DNA from: Rhizobium oryziradicis
GTDB taxonomy: Bacteria; Pseudomonadota; Alphaproteobacteria; Rhizobiales; Rhizobiaceae
Assembly: GCF_001939045.1 (NCBI RefSeq)
Contig: NZ_MKIM01000033.1
Span: 1 to 64,000 of the forward strand
Length of the DNA stretch: 64,000 nt
Direction of reading: 5' to 3'
In this document: positions 25,843 through 34,529 of the stretch, piece after piece
How the letters are laid out: the number at the start of each line of letters is the position of its first letter
Position numbering within the stretch: the first letter of the stretch is position 1
The notes under the pieces: model-generated
What the model was told of the DNA's origin: nothing
The model's database searches: none
Seen by the model: the letters and a program-made list of their open reading frames with translations, nothing else
Translations under genes and position numbers: made by a program

Positions 25843-27003
25843 ATGAAGATCGCAGTCGCCGGGCTTGGCTTTCGGCTCGCCAATGTCATTGCCTCATTTC
25901 GAAAGGCATGCCCCGAACTTCAGGTGGTCGGTCTTGTCGATCCAAATCCTGCAGGGCTGCCTGCTCTTGTGTCGGCGGGCATGCCAGAGCCGCGTGCTTT
26001 TGAGACGGTTAGCGAAATGCTGGCTGCAACGCAGCCAGACCTGTTCATGGTCGGCTCTCCCAATCTCTTTCATCTGGAGCATATCACGGCTGGATTGCGG
26101 GCCGGGGTGCGGGTTTTTACCGAAAAGCCTGTGGTGATCGACGAGGATCAGACCATGAAAATGGCGGCCCTTTTGGCGGAATATGGCCATGACCGCGTGC
26201 TTGTTGGCTTGGTTTTGCGTTACTCCGATCTCTATCGGGATCTGCGAGCCGCGCAAGCCAATGGTCATATCGGCTCGATAACCTCTATCGAGGCATCAGA
26301 GCATATCGCACCGTATCATGGTGCGTTTTTCATGCGCGACTGGCGCCGCCATACGCGCTATGCTGGCCCCTTCCTGTTGGAAAAATGCTGCCATGATATC
26401 GACCTCTACGGCAGCGTGGTTGGCCAGCGGGCCTCTGCCGTCGCCAGTTTTGGCGGGCGCAAGACGTTTATTCCCGAAAACAAGCCAGAGCACCTGTCCG
26501 CTTTTCAACAGGAGCAATATTATCAAAAGCCAAGTGGCTGGCAGGAAGGCGACGCTGTGTTTGAAAGCGACGGCGATATTATCGACTATCAGACAGCGAT
26601 TGTCGAATACGACGGCGGAGCCACCATGGCTTTTCACACCAACCTCAACGTTCCCGATCAGTTTCGTCGCTTCTGTGTGATCGGCACGAAGGGCATGGCG
26701 GAAGGCGACTTTATCCGCAATCGTTTCCAGGTCTATTCGGCCATCTCGGGTGAAAAGCTGGTGGAGCGCAGCTATGATGGCGTTGAGAGTGATCATTATG
26801 GAGCGGATGATCAAATGGCGTCAGATATTTTTTCGCATCTCACGCAAGGTGCGCCGTTGCCGGTCAATATTGTTGCCGCTCTGGAGGCTGGACTGGTGGC
26901 AATCAAGATTGAAGAGGCGCGCCGCACAAGACGCACCCTTGAGCTTGCCGAAACGTGGCAGCGATTTGACGATGCGCTTGATGCGCCCCGTCTTGCCGTG
27001 TGA
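25843..27003 (+). CDS. Gfo/Idh/MocA family oxidoreductase
   Basis: A 386-residue predicted NAD(P)-dependent sugar or cyclitol oxidoreductase with an N-terminal Rossmann fold and a C-terminal substrate domain. The dinucleotide loop reads AVAGLGFRLANV: the third glycine of GxGxxG is Leu. The conserved Lys of the catalytic region is in VFTEKPVVID, and LLEKCCHDIDLYG holds the usual His-Asp pair. It starts 30 bp after the ROK gene. It may oxidise the sugar released after uptake by module 1 or 2. Confidence 0.87.
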   Translation: MKIAVAGLGFRLANVIASFRKACPELQVVGLVDPNPAGLPALVSAGMPEPRAFETVSEMLAATQPDLFMVGSPNLFHLEHITAGLRAGVRVFTEKPVVIDEDQTMKMAALLAEYGHDRVLVGLVLRYSDLYRDLRAAQANGHIGSITSIEASEHIAPYHGAFFMRDWRRHTRYAGPFLLEKCCHDIDLYGSVVGQRASAVASFGGRKTFIPENKPEHLSAFQQEQYYQKPSGWQEGDAVFESDGDIIDYQTAIVEYDGGATMAFHTNLNVPDQFRRFCVIGTKGMAEGDFIRNRFQVYSAISGEKLVERSYDGVESDHYGADDQMASDIFSHLTQGAPLPVNIVAALEAGLVAIKIEEARRTRRTLELAETWQRFDDALDAPRLAV

Positions 27004-27015
27004 TGGGCCAAAGCT

Positions 27016-27633
27016 ATGAATGATACCAGTCTTTCCCCATCTATTCGCATTCGTAACGCCCGCGCAACCGACGAGGCTGCGGTGCTGGATATTTGCCTGC
27101 GCACGGCCGATCGCGGTCATGATGGCACCCACTGCTATAGCGATCCCCGGCTTCCGGGCTTTGTGTGGGCGTTGCCCTATCTGCGGATTTGCCCGGAAAA
27201 TGCCTTCGTGATCACCTGCGACGACGTGGTGATGGGTTATTGCGTTGCGGCTTCTGACACCGTTCTTTACGAGGACCGCCTTGAGACCGAGTGGTGGCCG
27301 ATGTTGATGGCAGAGCTTGAGAGTTTTTCTGCGACCACAGCGCAGGATGAGAATGTGCTGGCCTATATTCGAAACGCCCCGCGGACCCCGCCGCAGATAA
27401 CGGCACCCTATCCGGCCCATCTGCATATCAATCTCCTGCCAGCGCTGCAAAAAGGCGGCCATGGCGCGAAGCTCATGCACCATCAGCTGCAATCTCTTCG
27501 CGATGCCGGTGTTTGCGGCGTGCATCTCGGCATAGACCCGCGCAACGAGGGCGTCATGCGCTTTTACAGCAAATTCGGCTTTGCCGAAATCGACCGGACG
27601 CCTTCGATCATCATGGGGAAAAGTCTGGTTTGA
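27016..27633 (+). CDS. GNAT family N-acetyltransferase
   Basis: A 205-residue GNAT protein with IRIRNARATDEAAVLDICLR at the N terminus, the acetyl-CoA pyrophosphate loop near LLPALQKGGHGAKLMHHQL, and the closing GIDPRNEGVMRFYSKFGF segment. The layout resembles the HAT-like domain found with bacterial O-GlcNAcases, so an amino sugar substrate is possible. It starts 12 bp after the oxidoreductase and ends the plus-strand unit before the hairpin at 27664. Confidence 0.82.
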   Translation: MNDTSLSPSIRIRNARATDEAAVLDICLRTADRGHDGTHCYSDPRLPGFVWALPYLRICPENAFVITCDDVVMGYCVAASDTVLYEDRLETEWWPMLMAELESFSATTAQDENVLAYIRNAPRTPPQITAPYPAHLHINLLPALQKGGHGAKLMHHQLQSLRDAGVCGVHLGIDPRNEGVMRFYSKFGFAEIDRTPSIIMGKSLV

Positions 27634-27663
27634 GCGCCGGGAAAATTCAAGGGGCGTTCAACG

Positions 27664-27700
27664 GAGCATCGTGCAGAAAATCGAAACCGGCACGATGCTC
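27664..27700. terminator. Bidirectional hairpin between GNAT and LacI genes
   Basis: Perfect 11-bp arms, GAGCATCGTGC and GCACGATGCTC, flank a 15-base loop between two convergent genes and touch the LacI stop codon. Hairpins of this sequence type recur in intergenic regions of Rhizobiaceae; from recall only. Confidence 0.55.
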
Positions 27701-28713
27701 TAACCTCCCCGCACAGATCGGCGCCAGATCAGGTCTGGCTCCAAAAGCAGGCGCGATACGTGGAGCAGATTATCGGTTTCCTGTGGGTCGCAAAGCCATG
27801 AAACCGCGGCATTGGCAATGGCCTGCAAGGGCTGGGCAAAGGTTGTCAGCTTATACGATTCCCAAGCTGCCTGCTCAATATCATCGAAGCCGACAAGACA
27901 GAGTTGCTCTGGCACGCTCAGGCCAAATTCGAGACGTGCGGCATCCATGAAGCCACAGGCCAGCAGATCAGTGGCGCAAAAGACGGCTTCTGGCCTGATC
28001 GCTCGTGTCAGCAACCGATGTGCCAGAACCTTTCCGGCCTCATAGCCGGTCCAGCCAAACCGCTCCACGCACACCTCCATGCCCAATGCTTTGGCGGCAG
28101 ACACGAAGCCCCGTTCGCGGGCCATGAGGCTGGGCGTTCCAGCCTCTGAATTGGCAAAAGCAACAGTGCGACAACCGGCTCTCTCGAACACCAGCGCGAC
28201 GCGGCGTCCAGCCTCCTCATCCTTCAGATTGATCCTTAATGGTCCCGGCTGGTCGTCATCACGGTTGATCAGCACCATGCGCTGGCCATTCTTCAGGCAG
28301 AGCTGGGTGATCGATTTATCCGGCAGGCCCGACAGGATAATGGATGCTTCTGCCTGATAGCGGATTGCCTGTCGCAGAGCGTTGCCCACACTGTCATCGG
28401 AGCGATCCGTGTTGATCAGCATAACAACTTTGCCAGCGTTTTGCAGGTGGATTGTCAGCTCTCTGAGCAGCGCCGAGCGATAGGGCGTTGCCGCATCGGA
28501 AACAATCAAACACACAATGCCGCTTTCGCGGCGCATCAGCCCCCGCGCCAACTGGTTAACGTGATAGCCCAACTCTTCCGCAGCCTGCAGCACCCGGCGG
28601 CGCGTTTCTGCAGACACGCTGGCTCCCGGCGTGAAGGTGCGCGAAACCGCAGACCGCGACACGCCTGCGCGTTCTGCCACATCATGCGCACTGATAAAGG
28701 GCTTTGAGGCCAC
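27700..28713 (-). CDS. LacI family transcriptional regulator
   Basis: A 337-residue repressor. The N-terminal LacI helix-turn-helix is complete (ISAHDVAERAGVSRSAVSRT, then the hinge with LGYHVNQLARGL), and the core is a periplasmic-binding-protein fold with CLIVSDAATPYRSALL and FCATDLLACGFMDAARL. The GTG at 28713 is preferred because AAAGG lies about 9 bases upstream; a GTG at 28722 abuts that sequence. It is divergent from the module 2 operon, whose promoter region carries a 16-bp perfect palindrome (28847-28862), so it most likely represses that operon. Confidence 0.9.
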   Translation of the reverse strand: MASKPFISAHDVAERAGVSRSAVSRTFTPGASVSAETRRRVLQAAEELGYHVNQLARGLMRRESGIVCLIVSDAATPYRSALLRELTIHLQNAGKVVMLINTDRSDDSVGNALRQAIRYQAEASIILSGLPDKSITQLCLKNGQRMVLINRDDDQPGPLRINLKDEEAGRRVALVFERAGCRTVAFANSEAGTPSLMARERGFVSAAKALGMEVCVERFGWTGYEAGKVLAHRLLTRAIRPEAVFCATDLLACGFMDAARLEFGLSVPEQLCLVGFDDIEQAAWESYKLTTFAQPLQAIANAAVSWLCDPQETDNLLHVSRLLLEPDLIWRRSVRGG

Positions 28714-28846
28714 GCCTTCCACCTTTCAAAATCGATACCCCACTCCCCATAGAATGCACAAGAGTGCATCATAATAAAGAGCCCAATATCAAGAAAAGAC
28801 GATATTTCAGGCTTGACTTGCACCAAAGGGGCGGGCAGTCTTTGCA

Positions 28847-28862
28847 CACGCTTGCAAGCGTG
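28847..28862. promoter_or_regulatory. LacI-type operator upstream of module 2
   Basis: CACGCTTGCAAGCGTG is a perfect 16-bp palindrome about 30 bp downstream of a TTGACT hexamer (28813-28818) and 34 bp before the binding-protein start. Size, symmetry and position suit the adjacent LacI repressor. Confidence 0.6.
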
Positions 28863-28895
28863 GCGGTGTGGAGGCCGTCGAATGGGAGGAAGATC

Positions 28896-29924
28896 ATGAA
28901 ATTGAACCGTTTAATCGCGCTTTGCCTCACTGCAGGCGCATCCATGTTTGCCATAGAGGCCCATGCCGCCGGTGATTTGAACATCATTTGCTCTGCCGAT
29001 CCGGAAGTGTGCGACGTGATGAAAGCTGCTTTCGAGAAGCAGTCTGACATCAAGGTCAATATGGTGCGGCTCTCGGCGGGGGAGACTTACGCAAAAATTC
29101 GCGCTGAAGCCCGCAACCCCAAGACCGACCTTTGGTGGGCGGGCACGGGTGATCCGCATATGCAGGCGGCAGATGAAGGCCTGACGCAGGAGTATAAATC
29201 GCCCCTGTTCGACCAGTTGCAGGGCTGGGCGCAAAAGCAGGCAGAAAGCAGCGGCTTTAAAACTGTCGGCGTCTATGCTGGTGCACTTGGCTGGGGCTAC
29301 AATACCGAAATTCTTGCCAAGAAAGGCCTGAAGGAGCCAAAATGCTGGGCCGATCTCCTTGATCCGTCCTATAAGGGCGAGATTCAGATTGCCAATCCCA
29401 ATTCATCAGGCACAGCCTATAACACGCTGGCAACGCTTGTGCAGATCATGGGCGAGGACAAGGCTTTTGACTATCTTGCCAAGCTGAACGGCAATATTTC
29501 CCAATATACCAAATCGGGTTCAGCACCGGTGAAAGCCGCAGCGCGAGGCGAGGCAACGATCGGCATCGTGTTTATGCATGATGCTGTGGCCCAGACGGTT
29601 GCTGGCTTTCCGATCAAAACCGTGGCCCCCTGTGAGGGAACCGGTTATGAAATCGGTTCGATGTCGATCATCAAAGGGGCTAGAAACCTGGACAATGCCA
29701 AAAAATGGTATGACTGGGCTTTGAGCGCTGAAGCGCAATCGCACATGAAGGAGGGCAAATCCTTCCAGCTTCCATCCAACAAAAACGCGGAAATTCCGAA
29801 AGAAGCGCCCCGTTTTGAAGCGATCAAGCTGATCGATTACGATTTCAAAACCTATGGCAGTTCGGAAAAGCGCAAAGCGCTGTTGTCGCGCTGGGACAAG
29901 GACATCGGCGCACAGGCCAATTGA
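28896..29924 (+). CDS. ABC transporter periplasmic binding protein (module 2)
   Basis: A 342-residue AfuA-like binding protein. The signal peptide MKLNRLIALCLTAGASMFAI ends at AHA/A near residue 25. The mature chain starts LNIICSADPEVCDVM, then has TDLWWAGTGDPHMQAADEG and the IANPNSSGTAYNTLATLVQI segment. AAGTCTATC-type iron tyrosines are not apparent. Two extra cysteines (in NIICSADPEVCD) could form a disulphide. The ATG at 28896 has GGGAGGA at 6-base spacing. It opens the four-gene operon of binding protein, permease, ATPase and phosphatase in the same order as module 1. Confidence 0.88.
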   Translation: MKLNRLIALCLTAGASMFAIEAHAAGDLNIICSADPEVCDVMKAAFEKQSDIKVNMVRLSAGETYAKIRAEARNPKTDLWWAGTGDPHMQAADEGLTQEYKSPLFDQLQGWAQKQAESSGFKTVGVYAGALGWGYNTEILAKKGLKEPKCWADLLDPSYKGEIQIANPNSSGTAYNTLATLVQIMGEDKAFDYLAKLNGNISQYTKSGSAPVKAAARGEATIGIVFMHDAVAQTVAGFPIKTVAPCEGTGYEIGSMSIIKGARNLDNAKKWYDWALSAEAQSHMKEGKSFQLPSNKNAEIPKEAPRFEAIKLIDYDFKTYGSSEKRKALLSRWDKDIGAQAN

Positions 29925-30017
29925 TCCAATCTGGAGTTTGTCGGGCAACACGGAAACCCGTCAGAAACGCGCGCCCGGCGGCGCTCTTATTCGCGCCGGG
30001 CGCTTGATCCTCTTAAA

Positions 30018-32270
30018 ATGGATGACATCATGACCAATAGCATCCGTCGGCTGGACTGGGTTCTGCTGGCCAGCCTTGTCGCGCTGACCTGCTTGCCCTG
30101 GTACCGCATTGAGTCAGGCTTCTTCGGCCTTGGCTGGTTGTCCGGCTTTCCCAATGATCCGCAATCGGCACCCGCCGTTCTGGAAATCATCCTGTATGGC
30201 AAAGCTTGGTTGATAGCCTTCGTGGCCGTCTTTGGCCTTGCCCTTTGGGCGCGCTGGATCAAGGAGCCACACAGGCGAGGGGCCGTGCTGGTCGCCTGCG
30301 GGGCGTTTGGCGTTTTGTTTCTGGCCTTGCAGGGGCTCGCCATCACATCGATTGGCTGGACCTGGCATTTTCCCGAATTGCTGTTTGGGCCGCTATCTGA
30401 CGGCCAATCGTCCATAGGGGCCGGGGCGACGCTGACCGGCATTCTTTGCGTGTTGCTGTTTTCGTTCGGCTTAGCGGATCGGGGCGTGATGAAGGGCGAT
30501 GCCTTTGTGGTCAGCGCCATCAGCCTGCTTATTTTTCTCGTGGTCATTTTTGTCTTCTATCCGGTCATCAGCATGTTGGTGGCAGCCTTTCAGGCGGTCG
30601 ATGGCTCGTTTGACCCAGATGGTTTCATCCGCAATATGCAGGACCCGTCGATCTGGAGCCTTGATTGTCTGATGGGCGGCGCGCGCTGCGGCGTGGCGTG
30701 GCGTACATTCTGGCTGGCCATTCTGACTGCCACGGGCGCCACCACGATTGGCCTGTGCTTTGCGCTCATCGCCACCCGCACCCGCTTTCCCTTCAAACCG
30801 CTTCTGAGAGTATTGACGATTCTGCCGATCATCACGCCGCCCTTTGTCGTGGGCTTGGCGCTGACCCTGTTGTTTGGGCGTTCCGGCATGGTCACCGAGG
30901 CCTTATCATGGCTCTTTGGGATTGAGCCCGGACGCTGGCTTTATGGACTGACCGGTATCTGGATTGCACAAGTGTTGTCGTTTACGCCGATTTCCTTTCT
31001 TGTGCTGATCAGTGTTGTGGAAGGGGTCAGCCCGTCCATGGAAGAGGCGTCGTTGACGCTTCGGGCCGATCGGTGGCGCACATTCTGGAAAGTTTCACTT
31101 CCCCTGATGAAGCCTGGCTTGGCCAATGCCTTTCTGATCAGTTTTATCGAAAGCATGGCGGATTTTGGCAATCCCATGGTGCTGGGTGGAAGCCATGGCG
31201 TGCTGTCCACCGAAATCTTCTTCGCCGTGGTTGGCTCACAAAACGATCCTTCACGGGCCGCCGTGCTTGCCATCATCCTGCTTGCCTTCACCATGTCGGC
31301 CTTTCTGGCGCAGCGGTTCTGGCTGGCGGGCAAGAGCTACGCAACCGTGACCGGAAAAGGCGATTCCGGCTCCCATATTGCTTTGCCCCGGCCGATTTCA
31401 CTGGCTGTGCATTCTGTTGTTTTGCCATGGATTGCCTTTACCATCGTGGTCTATGGCATGATCTTCTATGGCGGTTTTGTCAAAACCTGGGGTCTCGACA
31501 ATAGCCTCACCTTCCAGCACTACATCAAGGCCTTTTCCATGGGCTGGCGAGACAGCGGCGGCATTGCCTGGACCGGGGTGGCGTGGAATTCCTTCTGGAC
31601 CACGATGGAAATTGCGCTGATTTCTGCACCGCTGACGGCCATTGTCGGCCTTCTGACCGCCTATCTGATTGTACGTCAACGGTTTGTCGGGCGCGGATTG
31701 TTCGAATTTGCCTTGATGATGAGCTTTGCCATTCCCGGAACGGTCATTGGCATCAGCTATATCATGGCGTTCAACCTGCCACCCGTTGAGATGACCGGCA
31801 CGGCCTTGATCCTCGTTGCCTGCTTTGTATTTCGCAATATGCCGGTGGGCGTGCGGGGCGGCGTGGCCGCCATGAGCCAGCTGGATAAAAGTCTGGATGA
31901 GGCGTCGCTAACCCTTGGGGCCAACAGTTTTCGCACTATCCGCAAGGTCATTCTGCCTTTGCTGCGCCCAGCCATCACCGCAGCCCTTGTCTATTCCTTC
32001 GTGCGGGCCATCACATCCATCAGCGCGGTCATCTTCCTCGTCAGCGCCCAGTATAACATGTCCACCGCCTTCATCGTTGGACTGGTGGAAAATGGCGAAT
32101 ATGGCGTTGCCATTGCCTATTCCTCGGCATTGATCGTCGTCATGACGGTGATTATCACCGGCTTCCAGCTTCTGGTGGGACAGCGCAGACTTCGCCGCGA
32201 AAATCGCATCACCCTTTCAGCACCCGCTGCAGCCAATGCACCCGCTATTATCAAGGAGACAGCCGCATGA
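30018..32270 (+). CDS. Fused two-domain ABC permease with extra N-terminal helices (module 2)
   Basis: A 750-residue inner-membrane protein. It begins with about four hydrophobic segments in the first 150 residues (LDWVLLASLVALTCLPWY, AWLIAFVAVFGLALWARW and so on), then carries two permease domains. The second docking loop SLDEASLTLGANSFRTI is normal. In the first, SMEEASLTLRADRWRTF, the conserved glycine is Arg349. The start could be the ATG at 30018 or the one at 30030. The stop overlaps the ATPase start by four bases (ATGA). Confidence 0.9.
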   Translation: MDDIMTNSIRRLDWVLLASLVALTCLPWYRIESGFFGLGWLSGFPNDPQSAPAVLEIILYGKAWLIAFVAVFGLALWARWIKEPHRRGAVLVACGAFGVLFLALQGLAITSIGWTWHFPELLFGPLSDGQSSIGAGATLTGILCVLLFSFGLADRGVMKGDAFVVSAISLLIFLVVIFVFYPVISMLVAAFQAVDGSFDPDGFIRNMQDPSIWSLDCLMGGARCGVAWRTFWLAILTATGATTIGLCFALIATRTRFPFKPLLRVLTILPIITPPFVVGLALTLLFGRSGMVTEALSWLFGIEPGRWLYGLTGIWIAQVLSFTPISFLVLISVVEGVSPSMEEASLTLRADRWRTFWKVSLPLMKPGLANAFLISFIESMADFGNPMVLGGSHGVLSTEIFFAVVGSQNDPSRAAVLAIILLAFTMSAFLAQRFWLAGKSYATVTGKGDSGSHIALPRPISLAVHSVVLPWIAFTIVVYGMIFYGGFVKTWGLDNSLTFQHYIKAFSMGWRDSGGIAWTGVAWNSFWTTMEIALISAPLTAIVGLLTAYLIVRQRFVGRGLFEFALMMSFAIPGTVIGISYIMAFNLPPVEMTGTALILVACFVFRNMPVGVRGGVAAMSQLDKSLDEASLTLGANSFRTIRKVILPLLRPAITAALVYSFVRAITSISAVIFLVSAQYNMSTAFIVGLVENGEYGVAIAYSSALIVVMTVIITGFQLLVGQRRLRRENRITLSAPAAANAPAIIKETAA

Positions 32271-33331
32271 GCAAAACCGCTCCCGGTTCCGTCGTGTTTG
32301 AGAATGTCACCAAAACATTCGGATCCTTTACCGCTATTCCCGATCTGTCGCTGACCATTGAGCCGGGCACATTGGTGACCTTGCTGGGGCCTTCCGGCTG
32401 CGGCAAAACCACCACGTTGCGCATGTTGGCAGGCCTCGAACATCCCAGTGCGGGCCGTATTCTGATTGGCGGCAAGGACGTCACCATGCTGCCCGCCAAT
32501 GAGCGGGATGTGTCGATGGTTTTTCAGAGCTATGCGCTGTTTCCGCACATGAGTTCGCTGCAAAATGTTGCTTATGGTCTGGAATCCTCCGGCATCAAAG
32601 GCAAAGAAGCGCGTGAACGCGCCGAAGACGCGCTGACGCTCGTGGGCCTCTCGGGCATGGGCCACCGCTTGCCCGCCGAGCTTTCAGGCGGCCAACAGCA
32701 GCGTGTTGCCGTGGCCCGCGCGCTCGTGCTGGAGCCGCAAGTGCTGCTGCTGGATGAGCCGCTGTCCAATCTGGATGCACGCCTGCGCCGCCGGGTGCGC
32801 ACCGAAATTCGTGAATTGCAACAGCGGCTTGGGTTTACAGCCGTTTACGTCACCCACGATCAGGACGAAGCACTGGCGGTGTCTGATCAGATCATCGTCA
32901 TGCAGGGCGGCAAGATTGCCCAGAAGGGCACACCAAGGCAATTGTATGACCGCCCGGCCTCCGCCTTCATCGCCGATTTCATGGGCGAGGCCAATGTGCT
33001 GGCTTGCACGGTGACCGCCATAGACAACGGAACAGCTCTGGTCGATATCAACGGCCTGCACCACCGCATGCCCTGTGATGCCATCTCATTAGGCCCGGCA
33101 GAGCTTGCCGTGCGCCCCAATGCGATCTGCCTTGAGCCTGCAAAAGCAGGGGATGGTTTTACCGGCAAGATCATCCATTCCGCCTATCTCGGTGACCATG
33201 TGGAGTATGAGGTGGAAACGGCCAGTGGCAATCTCTTTGTCGTTGGCCCCGTGGTTGAGACCCCGCTTCAGCCTGCTACCACAGTTGCTATCAGCCTCAA
33301 CAATCAGGGTATTGCCTTTATTGGCATGTAA
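32267..33331 (+). CDS. ABC transporter ATP-binding protein, Fe3+/sugar-phosphate type (module 2)
   Basis: A 354-residue ATPase with Walker A GPSGCGKTT, Q-loop FQSYALFPHMSS, signature LSGGQQQRVAVARAL, Walker B LLLDEPLSNLD and switch His in YVTHDQDEAL, then a TOBE-type C-terminal domain with AELAVRPNAICLEP. It is translationally coupled to the permease and followed by the phosphatase gene after 28 bp. Confidence 0.92.
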   Translation: MSKTAPGSVVFENVTKTFGSFTAIPDLSLTIEPGTLVTLLGPSGCGKTTTLRMLAGLEHPSAGRILIGGKDVTMLPANERDVSMVFQSYALFPHMSSLQNVAYGLESSGIKGKEARERAEDALTLVGLSGMGHRLPAELSGGQQQRVAVARALVLEPQVLLLDEPLSNLDARLRRRVRTEIRELQQRLGFTAVYVTHDQDEALAVSDQIIVMQGGKIAQKGTPRQLYDRPASAFIADFMGEANVLACTVTAIDNGTALVDINGLHHRMPCDAISLGPAELAVRPNAICLEPAKAGDGFTGKIIHSAYLGDHVEYEVETASGNLFVVGPVVETPLQPATTVAISLNNQGIAFIGM

Positions 33332-33359
33332 CCTTTCCTTTCTGCCAAGGATTTTCGTG

Positions 33360-34160
33360 ATGACCATACAGCCCAACCTTGAAATAGAAGCGCGTTTCGC
33401 ACTGGCCAAAACGGCGGCACAGGAAGCGGGTGCGCTTGCCTATCGATATTTTCAACAGCGCGAAACTTTGGTCATCGAAACCAAGCATGATCCGCAGGAT
33501 GTTGTTTCCATTGCCGACCGCGAAGTGGAGCAATTGCTGCGCGCGCGTTTTGCGCAAACCTTTCCCGGTGATGGCGTTTTGGGCGAGGAATATGGCCTTG
33601 AAGAGGGAACCTCCGGCTTCACCTGGGTTGTGGACCCGATTGATGGCACCAGCCCCTTTGTCAACGGCATGCCAAACTGGTGTGTGTCCATCGCATTGCT
33701 GCAGGCAGGACGCCCGGTGGTGGGGGTGATTTACGCGCCCTGCCATAACGAGCTGTATGCCGCAGCCGATGGACTGGGGGCAAGCCTCAACGATCGCAAC
33801 CTGAGCCTTGATCCCGCCCGCACCATCCGCAATGCCGTGACGGGCATTGGTGCCAACAATTATGTCACCCCGGCTCTTGTTGCGGGAATTGTCGAGCGAC
33901 TTTTGGAGGCGGGAGGCAATTTCATTCGCAATGGCTCAGGCGCATTGATGCTGGCTTATGTCGCCGCTGGCAGGCTGGTTGGCTATTATGAACCCTATAT
34001 GCATGCCTGGGATTGTCTGGCGGGCTATTGCCTCGTCAATGAAGCGGGCGGCTGGTGTCATCCTTTTCCCAGCCAAGGAGCGGGATTGGTGAAAGGCGCG
34101 CCCGTGCTGGCCTGCGCACCGGGCGCGGTTGAAGACTTGCGACAGATCGCAGGCATTTGA
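33360..34160 (+). CDS. Inositol monophosphatase family protein (module 2)
   Basis: A 266-residue Mg2+-dependent phosphatase with Asp53 in SIADREVE, Glu76-Glu77 in GEEYG, DPIDGT (92-97) and the C-terminal WDCLAG. All metal ligands are present. AAGGA lies 8 bases before the ATG at 33360; upstream extension in the same frame overlaps the ATPase gene and is rejected. It closes the module 2 operon exactly as its counterpart closes module 1, although the two differ considerably (MHAWDCLAGYC here, SYYDYAAGKLI there). Confidence 0.88.
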   Translation: MTIQPNLEIEARFALAKTAAQEAGALAYRYFQQRETLVIETKHDPQDVVSIADREVEQLLRARFAQTFPGDGVLGEEYGLEEGTSGFTWVVDPIDGTSPFVNGMPNWCVSIALLQAGRPVVGVIYAPCHNELYAAADGLGASLNDRNLSLDPARTIRNAVTGIGANNYVTPALVAGIVERLLEAGGNFIRNGSGALMLAYVAAGRLVGYYEPYMHAWDCLAGYCLVNEAGGWCHPFPSQGAGLVKGAPVLACAPGAVEDLRQIAGI

Positions 34161-34178
34161 CATTCGTCAGGTATGGCA

Positions 34179-34209
34179 GTCTGTCAGGTTCAGATTGAGC
34201 CTGACAAAC
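34179..34209. repeat. GTCTGTCAGG-family hairpin
   Basis: GTCTGTCAGGTTCA and TGAGCCTGACAAAC form an imperfect stem with a 3-base loop just after the module 2 phosphatase. The same sequence family occurs at 19433-19487, 45726-45770 and 53151-53195. It may terminate transcription. Confidence 0.55.
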
Positions 34210-34362
34210 CCCAGCGCCCTCCATCTTATTTGCCCGAGGAAAAGAGCCGAAAAGCGCAAGCTGCGCTTTTCGGATAAATCCGATGGGAGCACGAAAACCG
34301 AGAGCGTCATGCGGTTCTTGAATGCACAACACGCCGCCCACGGTGGAAAAACAGACTTCATT
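34210..34362. other. Intergenic, nothing identified
   Basis: No gene could be supported here. A short GC-rich inverted segment (AAAAGCGCAAGCTGCGCTTTT, 34251-34271) is visible and could form a small hairpin. Confidence 0.4.
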
Positions 34363-34390
34363 ATTTCAATAATCGTTGAATTATTGAAAT
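34363..34390. promoter_or_regulatory. Palindromic site upstream of the arsR-arsH operon
   Basis: Perfect 10-bp arms ATTTCAATAA and TTATTGAAAT flank an 8-base centre that contains TTGAA. AT-rich inverted repeats of this kind are typical ArsR binding sites. It lies about 140 bp before the arsR start; promoter hexamers were not identified. Confidence 0.5.
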
Positions 34391-34529
34391 TTTAATGCAT
34401 AAGCTCAAAAGCCACAACCGTTCGCGGCACAAGTGGCAGGACGGCAGGGCAAACGAAACCGGGTTTTCAGGGTGGGGATAAAAATTCTGAGAGCCGAGAA
34501 ATCGCTTTTCCGCAGCAGCAGGATGTTCA

